A stretch of DNA of 64,000 nucleotides from Enhygromyxa salina (GTDB taxonomy: Bacteria; Myxococcota_A; Polyangia; Nannocystales; Nannocystaceae), in assembly GCF_002994615.1 (NCBI RefSeq), contig NZ_PVNK01000149.1:1-64000 (forward strand), given 5' to 3'. Positions 8,650-16,851 of the stretch are shown in pieces. The position numbers and the translations under genes were made by a program. The number at the start of each line of letters is the position of its first letter. Within the stretch, counting starts at the first letter, position 1. The notes beneath the pieces are model-generated. The model did not search any database. It saw nothing but the letters and a program-made list of their open reading frames with translations, and was not told the DNA's origin.

Positions 8650-10187
8650 CAGGGTCCTCCCTCGAGCAGCAGCTCGGCGGCCGCGTGCGCGCTGTCTGCG
8701 GTCCACCCGGCGTCGACGCCGAACGCCACGCTCGCGCCGATCAGGATCCACATCGGGATCAGCATGCTCAGCGGCGCCTCGCGGACCTGCTTGGTGGGGT
8801 CGTCGGGCTTGCCGAACCAGATGATCTCGACGAGCCGCCAGATGTAGACCAGGGCCAGGACCCCGCCGAGCAGCACGATGAACGCGATGCCCCAGTAGCC
8901 CTCGTCCATCGCGCCCACGACCAGGTACCACTTCGAGATGAACCCGGCCGTCAGCGGCACGCCGATCAGCCCGCAGCCGCCGACGGTGAACGCCGCCATC
9001 GTCAGCGGCATCTTGCGTCCGATGCCCTTGAAGTCCTCGATCTTGGTCCCGCCCGCGCGCAGGGCCACGGCGCCGACGGCCATGAACATCCCGCCCTTGA
9101 TCAGCGCGTGGTTGAAGATGTGGATGACCGAGGCCGTGACCCCGGACTCGTTGGCGAGCGAAAAGCCCAGCACGATGTAGGCGATCTGGCCGACCGAGGA
9201 GTAGGCCAGGACCTTCTTGACGTTCATCTGGCGGATCGCCGCCATCGACGAGATCACGACCCCGGCGCAGGCGCACAGGCCCAGGAAGTAGAGATCGGCG
9301 CTGCTGTCGTAGACGCCGCCGTAGATCGTGAACACGAAGCGGAAGGTCATGTACACGCCGACCTTCGTGGCCGTGGCCGCGACCAGGGCCGTGACCGCCG
9401 AGGGCGCGTAGGTGTAGGCGTTGGGCAGCCACAGGTGGAGCGGAAACAGCGCCATCTTGAGGCTGAGCCCGACCATCAGCAGGGCGAAGCTGACGAACAC
9501 CGTGCGGTTGTTGGCCAGCTCGCCGCTTTGGTGCATGCGGACCAGCTGCTCGTGCATGTCGTTCATGTTGAGCGTGCCGGTCAGCATCAGGAGGTAGCCG
9601 ATGCCGAGGAGGATGAAGGTGGCCCCGATGCTGCCGAGGATCAGGTACTTGAGGCTCGCGACCAGGGCCCGGCGGTCACGGTCGCCGCCGAGGGCGACGA
9701 GGGTGTAGACCGTCAGCGAGCTGATCTCGAGCAGGACGTAGATATTGAAGGTATCGGCGGTGACGGTGATGCCGATCAGCCCGGCGATCGCGAGGAGCCA
9801 CACGCTGTAGAACAGGTGGTGACGGTCCCTGGCGATCTCGGCCATGACGCTGTCTTTGGCGTAGATCGTCGACAAGAAGCCGATGATCGCGACGACCAGG
9901 ATCACGTAGCCGTTGAGGGCGTCGACGCTGTAGCCGATGCCGTACTGCTCGGGCCACGAGCCGAGCCGGTAGACCATCGCCTCGCCGGTGGTGTGGACCT
10001 CGAACAGCATCGAGGCCGCGCAGACCAGGATCAGGCCGGTGATGATGGCCGACCACAGCCACGCGACGAAGCCGCCGCCGCGCTGGATCAGGCCGGTGAA
10101 CAGCGCGAGCAGCCCGCCGAAGAGCGGGAGCAGCACGACCAGCACCGGGAGGTGCGCGTGGATGGCTTCGGGAAGTACCAACTCCAT
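8649..10187 (-). CDS. mrpD: Na+/H+ antiporter subunit MrpD
   Basis: 512 residues, the usual MrpD length, with about 14 helices. It has the motifs SLKMALFPLHLWLPNAY, APSAVTALVAATATKVGVYM with the key lysine, and HIFNHALIKGGMFMAVGAVAL. It is the membrane channel subunit that moves protons during cation/proton exchange. It lies directly after mrpC with a 9-bp gap and couples to the next D-type subunit through a TGATG overlap. The order mrpB-mrpC-mrpD matches both Mrp and archaeal Mbh antiporter modules. Confidence 0.93.
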   Translation of the reverse strand: MELVLPEAIHAHLPVLVVLLPLFGGLLALFTGLIQRGGGFVAWLWSAIITGLILVCAASMLFEVHTTGEAMVYRLGSWPEQYGIGYSVDALNGYVILVVAIIGFLSTIYAKDSVMAEIARDRHHLFYSVWLLAIAGLIGITVTADTFNIYVLLEISSLTVYTLVALGGDRDRRALVASLKYLILGSIGATFILLGIGYLLMLTGTLNMNDMHEQLVRMHQSGELANNRTVFVSFALLMVGLSLKMALFPLHLWLPNAYTYAPSAVTALVAATATKVGVYMTFRFVFTIYGGVYDSSADLYFLGLCACAGVVISSMAAIRQMNVKKVLAYSSVGQIAYIVLGFSLANESGVTASVIHIFNHALIKGGMFMAVGAVALRAGGTKIEDFKGIGRKMPLTMAAFTVGGCGLIGVPLTAGFISKWYLVVGAMDEGYWGIAFIVLLGGVLALVYIWRLVEIIWFGKPDDPTKQVREAPLSMLIPMWILIGASVAFGVDAGWTADSAHAAAELLLEGGP

Positions 10188-10196
10188 GCTCGTCCC

Positions 10197-10574
10197 TCAG
10201 CTGTCGCGCTTGTCGGCCTCGAGGATCTCGTCTTCCTCGATGGTCCCGTACTTGCGTTGAATGTTGACGATGATCGCCACGGCCACCGCGAGAGTGCTGA
10301 CCGAGACCACGATCGCGGTCAGCATCAGCACGTGGGGCAGGGGGTTGTCGAAGGGGCCGGTCTTGGCGGCGTCGGTCCAGATCGGCGCGACGCCGCGCGT
10401 GCCGTCGGGGCTGCGGTACACGCCCATGGTCACGTAGAACAAGAACACCCCGGTCTGGAACAGGCCCAGGGCGATCACCTGCTTGAGCAGGTTGCGCCGG
10501 GCGATGACGCCGTAAAAGCCGATCATGATGATCACGATCGCCAGCCAGTAATTGAAGTGGCCGAGGGACTCCAT
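10197..10574 (-). CDS. mrpC: Na+/H+ antiporter subunit MrpC (NuoK-like)
   Basis: 125 residues with three helices. The NuoK/MrpC signature appears as YGVIARRNLLKQVIALGLFQ in the first loop and DNPLPHVLMLTAIVVSVSTL in the third helix (the LPQALVLTAIVI-type motif). It is a small core membrane subunit of the antiporter. An insertion of about 15 residues between helices 2 and 3 (YRSPDGTRGVAPIWTD) lengthens the loop compared with classical MrpC. Its start lies only 3 bp after the mrpB stop. Confidence 0.93.
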   Translation of the reverse strand: MESLGHFNYWLAIVIIMIGFYGVIARRNLLKQVIALGLFQTGVFLFYVTMGVYRSPDGTRGVAPIWTDAAKTGPFDNPLPHVLMLTAIVVSVSTLAVAVAIIVNIQRKYGTIEEDEILEADKRDS

Positions 10575-10577
10575 CGC

Positions 10578-11060
10578 CTACAGGCCCTCCTCGCCGGGGC
10601 GGATCGTCGAGCGGCGCTCGCTGATCATCAGGTAGATCGTGACCATGACCGAGCAGACCGTGAGCCCGACCCCGTACTCGACCAGGCTCATGCCCAGGGC
10701 CTCGCCGTCGCCCGCGTGGTGTGGTTTGAGCATGCCGTAGTCGAGGAAGGTGCCGCCGCGGAGCAAGCTCGCGAGGCCGACGGACGCGTAGAACAGGGCG
10801 CCGAGGGCCATGCACGCGTCGATGATCGGCGGCGGGATGCGCCGCCGCAGCTCGTCGGCGCCGAACACGAGGCCATAGAGGATGAACGCGGCGGCGAGGA
10901 TGACACCACCTTGGAAGCCGCCGCCCGGACCGATCTCGCCGTGCAGGATCACGTAGACCCCGAACACGAGGATGAAGGGGATCGTCATCTTTGCGACCAC
11001 CCGGAGCAGGGTCTGCTGACTCATCTGCTCGCCCGGGCGGCCGCGATCGGGGCTGGCCAT
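10578..11060 (-). CDS. mrpB: Na+/H+ antiporter subunit MrpB
   Basis: 160 residues with an MnhB domain: the N-terminal helix is followed by the family motif HGEIGPGGGFQGGVILAAAF and further helices. The ATG at 11060 shares one base with the upstream stop (TGATG); an internal ATG at codon 13 (MSQQTLL) is a plausible alternative start. MrpB has no complex I counterpart apart from its Mbh relatives and is needed for assembly of Mrp complexes. Confidence 0.92.
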   Translation of the reverse strand: MASPDRGRPGEQMSQQTLLRVVAKMTIPFILVFGVYVILHGEIGPGGGFQGGVILAAAFILYGLVFGADELRRRIPPPIIDACMALGALFYASVGLASLLRGGTFLDYGMLKPHHAGDGEALGMSLVEYGVGLTVCSVMVTIYLMISERRSTIRPGEEGL

Positions 11061-11746
11061 CAGGATCGGCTCCCTTCGGTCTCGCGACCCCGTCCTTCAC
11101 GAGGCCCGTTGCGGTCGGCGGGGCTCGACGCGACGACCCCGGGGTCGCCCTCACGCCGCCTGCGCAAGAGCAGCAAGAGGCTGATCCCAGCCACGAAGAT
11201 GACCGCGGTCTCGAACATCGTGTCGTAGCCGCGGTAGGCCGCGAGCAGGCTGGTCACGGTGTTGGGCGCGTGGCCGTTGAAGTCGTCGTCGGGGTGGCCC
11301 TCGTGGGCGTGGCCCTTGTCGCGCGGCGCGGCGGTCTCGTGCTTGCCGACCTGCTGCTGGACCAGGCGCGGGACCCGGTGGGTGTGAATCGGCGCGTTGG
11401 GATCGCCGAACTTGGGCATGTCGATCGTGCCGTAGATCAGGACCAGGCCAGTGATCACGCAGATCAGCAGCGCGGGGACGTGGACCGTGGCCTCTTTTTT
11501 GGCGAAGCGCTTGGTCAGGACCAGCGCGCCGAGCAGCAAGATCGTCGAGATGCCCGCGCCGACCGAGGCCTCGGTGAAGGCGACGTCGAGCGCGTGCATG
11601 TTGGTCCAGACCAGCGCCATCAGCAGGCTGTAGATGCCGGCGAGGATCGTGGCCGAGAACAGGCTGCGGACGCTGATGACCGCGATCGCGGTGGCCGCGA
11701 CCAGCAGGAGCAAGAACACGTCGAGGACGAGGATGGGGTTGATCAC
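11060..11746 (-). CDS. free-standing MrpA C-terminal module (MbhD/DUF4040 plus MbhE-like)
   Basis: 228 residues. Residues 1-90 have the DUF4040/MbhD pattern (RSLFSATILAGIYSLLMALV, TEASVGAGISTILLLGALVL), and the middle adds a further helix and a His-rich loop. Residues about 165-195 (ETAVIFVAGISLLLLLRRR) resemble the MbhE-like segment. In Bacillus these parts form the C-terminus of the large MrpA; here they are a separate protein, as in archaeal Mbh and cyanobacterial Mrp. It sits between mrpG (4-bp ATGA overlap) and mrpB (TGATG). The hydrophilic tail after the last helix is unusually charged (EGRGRETEGSRS). Confidence 0.88.
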   Translation of the reverse strand: MINPILVLDVFLLLLVAATAIAVISVRSLFSATILAGIYSLLMALVWTNMHALDVAFTEASVGAGISTILLLGALVLTKRFAKKEATVHVPALLICVITGLVLIYGTIDMPKFGDPNAPIHTHRVPRLVQQQVGKHETAAPRDKGHAHEGHPDDDFNGHAPNTVTSLLAAYRGYDTMFETAVIFVAGISLLLLLRRRREGDPGVVASSPADRNGPREGRGRETEGSRS

Positions 11747-12261
11747 GGCTCGTCCTCCTCGGGCTCGGGTTCGGGCTCGGCCCGCTGGGGCTCGGCCGTG
11801 CCGACGTCGAGGACCGGCCCGGCCGTCTCTTCGAGCTGCTCACCGACGTCGCCGGCGACGACGATCTCGGCCACGCGCGAGGCTCCGGGGTCGTTCTCGA
11901 CGGGCACGCGGGTGTAGCGATCGAGGCGCGCGGCCTTGGCGATCGCGTGGGTGGCCGTCGGCGCGGTCAAGAACAGCAAGGCCGTGAGCAGGACCAGCTT
12001 GACCATGATGTTGGCGAGCCCGAGCCAGGCGTCGCCGTGGCCGCCGTGCTCGTCGGGGCCGGTCACCGTGTCGAGCAGCTGCTGGCCCGCGAACAGGGCC
12101 AGGCCCAGCAAGATCAACGCCTGCGCGAGGGTGTCGGACTTGCCGGCCGGGTGGAGGCGTGAATAGAAGTCCGGCATGCGCAGGACGCCGACCGAGCCGG
12201 TCAGCGCGAACAGGGCGCCGATGGCCATGAACACGGAGCCGATGATCTCGAGCACGCCCAT
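11743..12261 (-). CDS. mrpG: Na+/H+ antiporter subunit MrpG
   Basis: 172 residues from the ATG at 12261. The PhaG_MnhG_YufB domain is clear: three helices with GSVGVLRMPDFYSRLHPAGK, the family's diagnostic RxPDxYxRxHa motif, then NIMVKLVLLTALLFLTAPTA. The usual protein is about 110-130 residues; here an acidic, Pro/Glu-rich cytoplasmic tail of about 45 residues is added (ending EPEPEPEEDEP). The start shares one base with the mrpF stop. Confidence 0.92.
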   Translation of the reverse strand: MGVLEIIGSVFMAIGALFALTGSVGVLRMPDFYSRLHPAGKSDTLAQALILLGLALFAGQQLLDTVTGPDEHGGHGDAWLGLANIMVKLVLLTALLFLTAPTATHAIAKAARLDRYTRVPVENDPGASRVAEIVVAGDVGEQLEETAGPVLDVGTAEPQRAEPEPEPEEDEP

Positions 12262-12605
12262 CAGCTCAGCCTCCGGTACTGGATGTACTTGAGAATCGCG
12301 ATGGTCACGACGAAGTTGATCAGCGCGTAGACGATCGAGGTGTCGAGGTAGAAGCTCGGATCGGCGTGGCCGAGGTCCAAAAAGGCGATGCAGGCCACGA
12401 GCACGACGGTCTTGGTGCCCATGGCGTTGACGGCGAGGATCCGGTCGAACACGGTCGGACCGCGCAGCGCGCGAATCATCAGGAGCACGGCGCCGGTCAG
12501 GAGCACGAGGCAGGTCCCGAACACGACGAAGGCCGCGGCGGGCGGACCCTCGGCGGTCTGCTCGGCGAGGGGGATCAGCGCCAGGCTCGGGTCGACCAGA
12601 CTCAC
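12261..12605 (-). CDS. mrpF: Na+/H+ antiporter subunit MrpF
   Basis: 114 residues with three helices. The MrpF_PhaF motif RGPTVFDRILAVNAMGTKTV is present, including the conserved DRxxAxN, with LDTSIVYALINFVVTIAILK in the last helix. It is a small core subunit at the periplasm-facing centre of the complex. It overlaps mrpE by 4 bp (ATGA) and abuts mrpG (TGATG). Confidence 0.92.
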   Translation of the reverse strand: MSLVDPSLALIPLAEQTAEGPPAAAFVVFGTCLVLLTGAVLLMIRALRGPTVFDRILAVNAMGTKTVVLVACIAFLDLGHADPSFYLDTSIVYALINFVVTIAILKYIQYRRLS

Positions 12606-13090
12606 TGGACCTCCTGTGGGCCCTCGACCGCGAGCACGCGTCGGTGCATCTCACCGGCGAGGAGATCGTTGGCGGCGTCCGTGGTCAGCGCGTGAACGAG
12701 GAGCTCGTCCTTGCCGACCTCGACCGTGACCGTGCCCGGCGTCAGGGTGATCGAGTTGACGTAAGTCGCGACTCCGTAGGCCGTGCGCAGCTCGTGAGGC
12801 ACGGTGATCATCTGCGGCTGGATGTCGAGCTGGCCGATCTTCCATACGCGCTTGAGCACGTCGATGTTGGCCAAGAACACCTGCCACAGGAGCCACGGGA
12901 GGTACTTCAGGGTCCGAAACCACCAGCGAAAGGGCATGCCCTCGTCGTCGATGATGCCCAGGCGCTTCGAGAGCAAGGTGATCGCGGCGCTGCAGACGAG
13001 GCCGGCGCCCATCAAGAACGCGCTGTGGATCTGGCCGGACAGCACCACGTAGAAGGCCATCAGCGAGACGAACAGGATCCAGGCGTGCAT
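12602..13090 (-). CDS. mrpE: Na+/H+ antiporter subunit MrpE, first gene of the operon
   Basis: 162 residues from the ATG at 13090. The MNHE domain has two N-terminal helices, then WWFRTLKYLPWLLWQVFLAN and DVLKRVW, followed by a soluble domain ending with ALTTDAANDLLAGEMHRRV. The motif YVNSITLTPGTVTVEV is the usual 'aNSITLTPGT' hallmark of MrpE. As the first gene of a ten-gene minus-strand unit, its promoter should lie in the 181-bp divergent region shared with mutS2. Confidence 0.92.
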   Translation of the reverse strand: MHAWILFVSLMAFYVVLSGQIHSAFLMGAGLVCSAAITLLSKRLGIIDDEGMPFRWWFRTLKYLPWLLWQVFLANIDVLKRVWKIGQLDIQPQMITVPHELRTAYGVATYVNSITLTPGTVTVEVGKDELLVHALTTDAANDLLAGEMHRRVLAVEGPQEVQ

Positions 13091-13271
13091 GAGCTTCGCG
13101 GGTGGGGCTGGGCTTCGCGGGTCTGGCCGGGTCACAGGGCGTCTTGACCCAGGCGCGAAGCATGGTACGCCCGCCAAGCACCGAAGTGCTAGTACCTCGT
13201 CCCGCTGAGATTCTGCGCAGCAGGCCGCTCGCCCAGGAGACCCGCAGGCATCAACAAGGTTTTGTGAACGG

Positions 13272-16082
13272 GTGTCCTCCTCTCGCACATCTGCGCGCTC
13301 GGGCGGCCGATCGGGCGCTGCCGGCCCTTCAGGGCCGATCGAGGCGCCTGAGCCCGCGGACGCGCCGCTGTTGCTACGGTGGCTGTCCAGTGGCCGCAAA
13401 GACGCGCTCCGGCACCTCGGCTGGTCGGGTCTCGTCCGCCACATCGCGGATCTCTTGCACAGCGACATGGCCCGGGCCCGGCTGCTCGATGAGCTCGCCG
13501 CGATCGACGGCGTGCTCGGCCATGAGCACGAACATCGCCGCGAGCACGGGTACGAAGGCGCGGATCCGCGGATCGCGGCCGCGCTCCACCGCCTGCCCTC
13601 ACTCCGGCCCGAGACCGAGATCGACGCGGCCCGGGCTCGGCTCGACGAGCTCGTCGGGGTTGGGGTGCTGCTCTCCTTTGACGGCGACGATGGCCCGGGG
13701 ATCGCGGCGGCGCTCGGCCGGCTCGAGGATCTCGACGAGAGCCTCGGCGTCGCGGGCGGCGGCGGGCTACTCAGTGTCGTGGAGCTGATCGGTGTGGCCG
13801 AGCTGTGTCGCGCGTGCGCAGGTCTGGCGGCGCTGTTCGACGCGGCTGGGCGGCGCGAGCTCGACGAGTACCGGTCGCGCGGGTTGCGTGCTTGCGAGGC
13901 GCGCCTGAGCGAGGTTGCGGGCACTGCGGCCCCGGGCCCGGTCGAGGTCCGCCCCGAGCTGCTGGCGAGGATCGACCGCTCGATCGATCTTCGCGGTGAC
14001 GAGCCCAAGATCTCGGCCGACGCGAGCCCGGCCCTGGCCGAGGCGCGAAGGCAGGTTCGCGGTGCCAGGCAACGCTTGCTCACCAAGGCCGATCGCCTGC
14101 TCCGCAACCCCTCGGTCGGCGCGGCGCTGCGCGATCGCTACTGGACCGAGCGCGACGGTCGAATCGTGCTGCCGGTCCGCAGCGATCGGCTCGGGGCCGT
14201 GCGCTCGCGTGGCGCGATCATTCATGGCTCGAGCGCGAGCGGGCAGACCTTCTATGTCGAGCCCGCCGGGCTCGTCGAAGACAACAACGCCCTGCGCGAG
14301 GCCGAGCTCGAGGCCGCCGAGGAGGAGCGCAAGATCATGCGCGTGCTCTCGGCCGAGGTCGCCGGCCACGCGGCGGCGCTGGGCGGGATGCAGCGGGCCT
14401 GCATCGAGGTCGATCTCATGCTCGCGCGCCATCGCTTCGGCGAGGCCCTCGACGGGCAGATCCCGACGCTGGTCGGGCCCGACGAGCTCGCTGACACCGA
14501 GGGTCCGGCGATCGAGCTGCGCGCCGCTCGACACCCCTCGATGTTGCTCGACGGCGTCGAGGTCGTGCCCAACGACATCGTGCTCGAGCGCGGTCACGCG
14601 TTGATCGTCAGCGGCCCCAACGCGGGCGGCAAGACCGTCGCGCTCAAGACCCTCGGGATGCTCGCGCTGATGGCTGCGGCCGGGCTCGCGCTGCCCTGCG
14701 AGGGCCACCCCCGGATCCCGCTGTTTCCCCGCTTGATCACCGACGTCGGCGACGATCAGTCGATCAGCGCCAACCTCTCGACCTTCTCCGCCCACGTCAG
14801 TCACGTGCTCGAGGCCCTGCGCGCGGCCGAGGGGGCGCCGGGCTCCGAGGTCCTGGTCTTGCTCGACGAGGTCGCGGTCGGGACCGATCCCGAGCAGGGC
14901 GCGGCGCTGGCCGAGGCGATCCTGTGCGCGCTGGTCGACGCCGGCGCCACGGTCGTGGCCACGACCCACTACGATCGGCTCAAGCTCCTCGCGACCCAGC
15001 CCGACGCGCGCTTTCACAACGCGGCGGTCGGCTTCGATCTCGCCCGCATGCGTCCGACCTTTCGCCTCAGCCTCGGCGTGCCCGGGAGCTCGAGCGCGAT
15101 CGCGGTCGCCCGGCGGCTCGGGATGCCCGAAGCCGTGCTCACGCGGGCCGAGACGCTGCTCGGCGACGAGGGCGTGAAGATCGACGAGCTCCTGCGCGAC
15201 ATCGAGGCCGAGCGCCAGTCGCTGGCCCGGACCCGCGAGCGCCTCGAGCGAGACCAGCTGCGCCTGCGCCAGCGCGATCGCGAGGTCCGGATCCGCGAGC
15301 GGCGGGTGCTCGAGGGCGCGCGCAGCCGCAAGGCCAAGGCCTACTCGGCCGCGGTCGAGCAGCTGCGGGCGCTCGAGGGCGAGCTCAAGACCAAGCGCAA
15401 GCGGCTGCGTCGCGCCGATCCAAACGCGCTCGAGCAGCTCCCGACCCGGGCCGAGCTCGCGGGCGAGGCTCGGACCGCCCTCGCCGAGCACCGCGCGGTC
15501 GACGAGGCCGAGGCCGCGGCCGCGGCCCTGCCCGAGGATCGCCTCGATCCGCGCGCGCTCGCCCCAGGTCAGCGGGTCCGGGTCCGGAGCATGAAGCAAG
15601 ACGGGGTCATCGTCGCGCTGTCCGGAAACCCGCCGCGCCGGGCCACGGTGCAGCTCGCGACCTTGCGGACCACGGTCAAGGTCCGGGACCTCGCGCGGGC
15701 GCTCGAGCCGGTGCCCAAGCGCAAGCTCAAGCCCGGCAAGGCCGCGCCGATCCTCGACTTTCAGGACGCCGTGAAGGCCCAGGCCGCGGCGCATTTCTCG
15801 GGCTCGGGCAGCGACGGGCCGCTCGCGGTCAAGACCAGCGTCGACAACGTCTGCGACGTCCGGGGCCAGCGCTTTGAAGACGTCCAGGATCGCGTCGCAG
15901 ACTTCGTCGCCGAGGCCCTCGGCCGTGACCAGGACATTGTCTTGATCCGCCACGGCCACGGCGGCGGCGCGGCGCGCAAGGCCGTCCGCGAGGCCCTCGC
16001 CCGGCTCGGCAGCGTTCGGCGTCAGCGCCCGGGGCTCGCGGCCGAGGGCGGCGACGCCGTGACCGTCGCCTGGCTCGAGTGA
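13272..16082 (+). CDS. mutS2: endonuclease MutS2 / ribosome-rescue factor RqcU
   Basis: 936 residues from a GTG start. Order: a helical lever/clamp region, an ABC-type ATPase with Walker A GPNAGGKTVALK near residue 448 and Walker B LVLLDEVAVGTDPEQG near 531, a long coiled coil rich in Arg/Glu (about 630-720), a KOW-like segment (about 760-810), and a C-terminal Smr domain with DVRGQR near 860 and HGHGGG near 893. The family splits collided ribosomes and, in some species, nicks DNA and suppresses recombination. The first Smr motif is DVRGQR rather than the usual DLRG, and the second lacks the common HGxGTG threonine, so nuclease activity is uncertain. About 130 residues longer than typical (about 780-800). 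Confidence 0.93.
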   Translation: MSSSRTSARSGGRSGAAGPSGPIEAPEPADAPLLLRWLSSGRKDALRHLGWSGLVRHIADLLHSDMARARLLDELAAIDGVLGHEHEHRREHGYEGADPRIAAALHRLPSLRPETEIDAARARLDELVGVGVLLSFDGDDGPGIAAALGRLEDLDESLGVAGGGGLLSVVELIGVAELCRACAGLAALFDAAGRRELDEYRSRGLRACEARLSEVAGTAAPGPVEVRPELLARIDRSIDLRGDEPKISADASPALAEARRQVRGARQRLLTKADRLLRNPSVGAALRDRYWTERDGRIVLPVRSDRLGAVRSRGAIIHGSSASGQTFYVEPAGLVEDNNALREAELEAAEEERKIMRVLSAEVAGHAAALGGMQRACIEVDLMLARHRFGEALDGQIPTLVGPDELADTEGPAIELRAARHPSMLLDGVEVVPNDIVLERGHALIVSGPNAGGKTVALKTLGMLALMAAAGLALPCEGHPRIPLFPRLITDVGDDQSISANLSTFSAHVSHVLEALRAAEGAPGSEVLVLLDEVAVGTDPEQGAALAEAILCALVDAGATVVATTHYDRLKLLATQPDARFHNAAVGFDLARMRPTFRLSLGVPGSSSAIAVARRLGMPEAVLTRAETLLGDEGVKIDELLRDIEAERQSLARTRERLERDQLRLRQRDREVRIRERRVLEGARSRKAKAYSAAVEQLRALEGELKTKRKRLRRADPNALEQLPTRAELAGEARTALAEHRAVDEAEAAAAALPEDRLDPRALAPGQRVRVRSMKQDGVIVALSGNPPRRATVQLATLRTTVKVRDLARALEPVPKRKLKPGKAAPILDFQDAVKAQAAAHFSGSGSDGPLAVKTSVDNVCDVRGQRFEDVQDRVADFVAEALGRDQDIVLIRHGHGGGAARKAVREALARLGSVRRQRPGLAAEGGDAVTVAWLE

Positions 16083-16120
16083 CGGTCTGGGGTCTCGGGT
16101 CGCGAACGCGCGGCACTAGC

Positions 16121-16771
16121 ATGGCGATCGTCATGCAAGTCGACCCGCCTCGCTCGAGCCCCCCAAGCGATGAGTCCCTGCTTCAGCGTTGGCGAGGCGG
16201 AGACCGCCGCGCAGGCGACGTGCTCGTGACTCGCCACGTCGGCGTCGTACGTGCCTACTTTGGCCGCCGGGTCAGCGGCCCCGACGGCGAAGATCTGGTC
16301 CAGGAGACGCTCTCGAGGCTGACCCGCGCGATTCGTGGGTTTCAGGCGCGGTCGAGCTTCAAGACCTACTTGCTGAGCATCGCGAAGAACACCTTCAATG
16401 ACTATCTGCGTCGGGGCTACCGGAGAGTCTCGGTCGAGAGCCTCGAGGACGGCGCGGCCAGCGAAGACCCCCTCGCCGAGCGCTGGCTGCTCGAGCTCGA
16501 GCGTCACGGCCTCGCGCTCGACTGCGTCCAGCAGCTGTCGCCGGAGACCCGTGAGTTCGTCGAGCGCTTCTACTGGCAGGACACGAGCGCCCGGGCGCTC
16601 GGGAGCGAGAAGGGGATTCCGGCCGGGACCGTGCGGCGGCGGCTGTTCGATGCGCGGGCCTCGATGCGCGAGTCGTATCGGGCGGCGCAGGGCGAGCACG
16701 CGCGCTGCGCCGGGGGCGTCGAGGTCGAGATCGATCAGCTCCGCGCGTTCCTCTGCTCCGGCGCGACCTGA
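16121..16771 (+). CDS. ECF-type RNA polymerase sigma factor
   Basis: About 216 residues from the ATG at 16121; a GTG at 16079 overlapping the mutS2 stop and an ATG at 16133 are alternatives. Sigma region 2 is seen as GDVLVTRHVGVVRAYFGRR with DGEDLVQETLSRLTRAI, then SFKTYLLSIAKNTFNDYLRR. Region 4 is LSPETREFVERFYWQDTSA followed by an HTH-like IPAGTVRRRLFDARASMRE. It redirects RNA polymerase to an unknown regulon. No anti-sigma factor follows directly; the next gene is convergent. Confidence 0.85.
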   Translation: MAIVMQVDPPRSSPPSDESLLQRWRGGDRRAGDVLVTRHVGVVRAYFGRRVSGPDGEDLVQETLSRLTRAIRGFQARSSFKTYLLSIAKNTFNDYLRRGYRRVSVESLEDGAASEDPLAERWLLELERHGLALDCVQQLSPETREFVERFYWQDTSARALGSEKGIPAGTVRRRLFDARASMRESYRAAQGEHARCAGGVEVEIDQLRAFLCSGAT

Positions 16772-16780
16772 GCGTTCAGG

Positions 16781-16818
16781 CGCCCCTCGCCCCTCGCCGT
16801 CACGAGGGGCGAGGGGCG
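16781..16818. terminator. long GC-rich hairpin between convergent genes
   Basis: A perfect 16-bp stem at 16781-16796 and 16803-16818 with the loop ccgtca. The right arm continues as a third copy of the unit gaggggc. It lies between the stops of the sigma factor (16771) and the next minus-strand gene (16852), so a bidirectional terminator role is likely. Confidence 0.6.
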
Positions 16819-16851
16819 AGGGGCGAGGCGGGGCGTGTCTTGTTTGCGAAC

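Noticed and set aside
5054-11917. Long plus-strand frames across the Mrp operon (600, 600 and 869 codons)
   Set aside because: Antisense of clear Mrp subunits, with low-complexity Asp/Arg/Gly/His composition and no recognisable fold.
4883-13090. Respiratory complex I or membrane-bound hydrogenase locus
   Set aside because: Only antiporter-type subunits are present; no NuoB/C/D/H/I or [NiFe]-hydrogenase subunit with metal-binding Cys is found.
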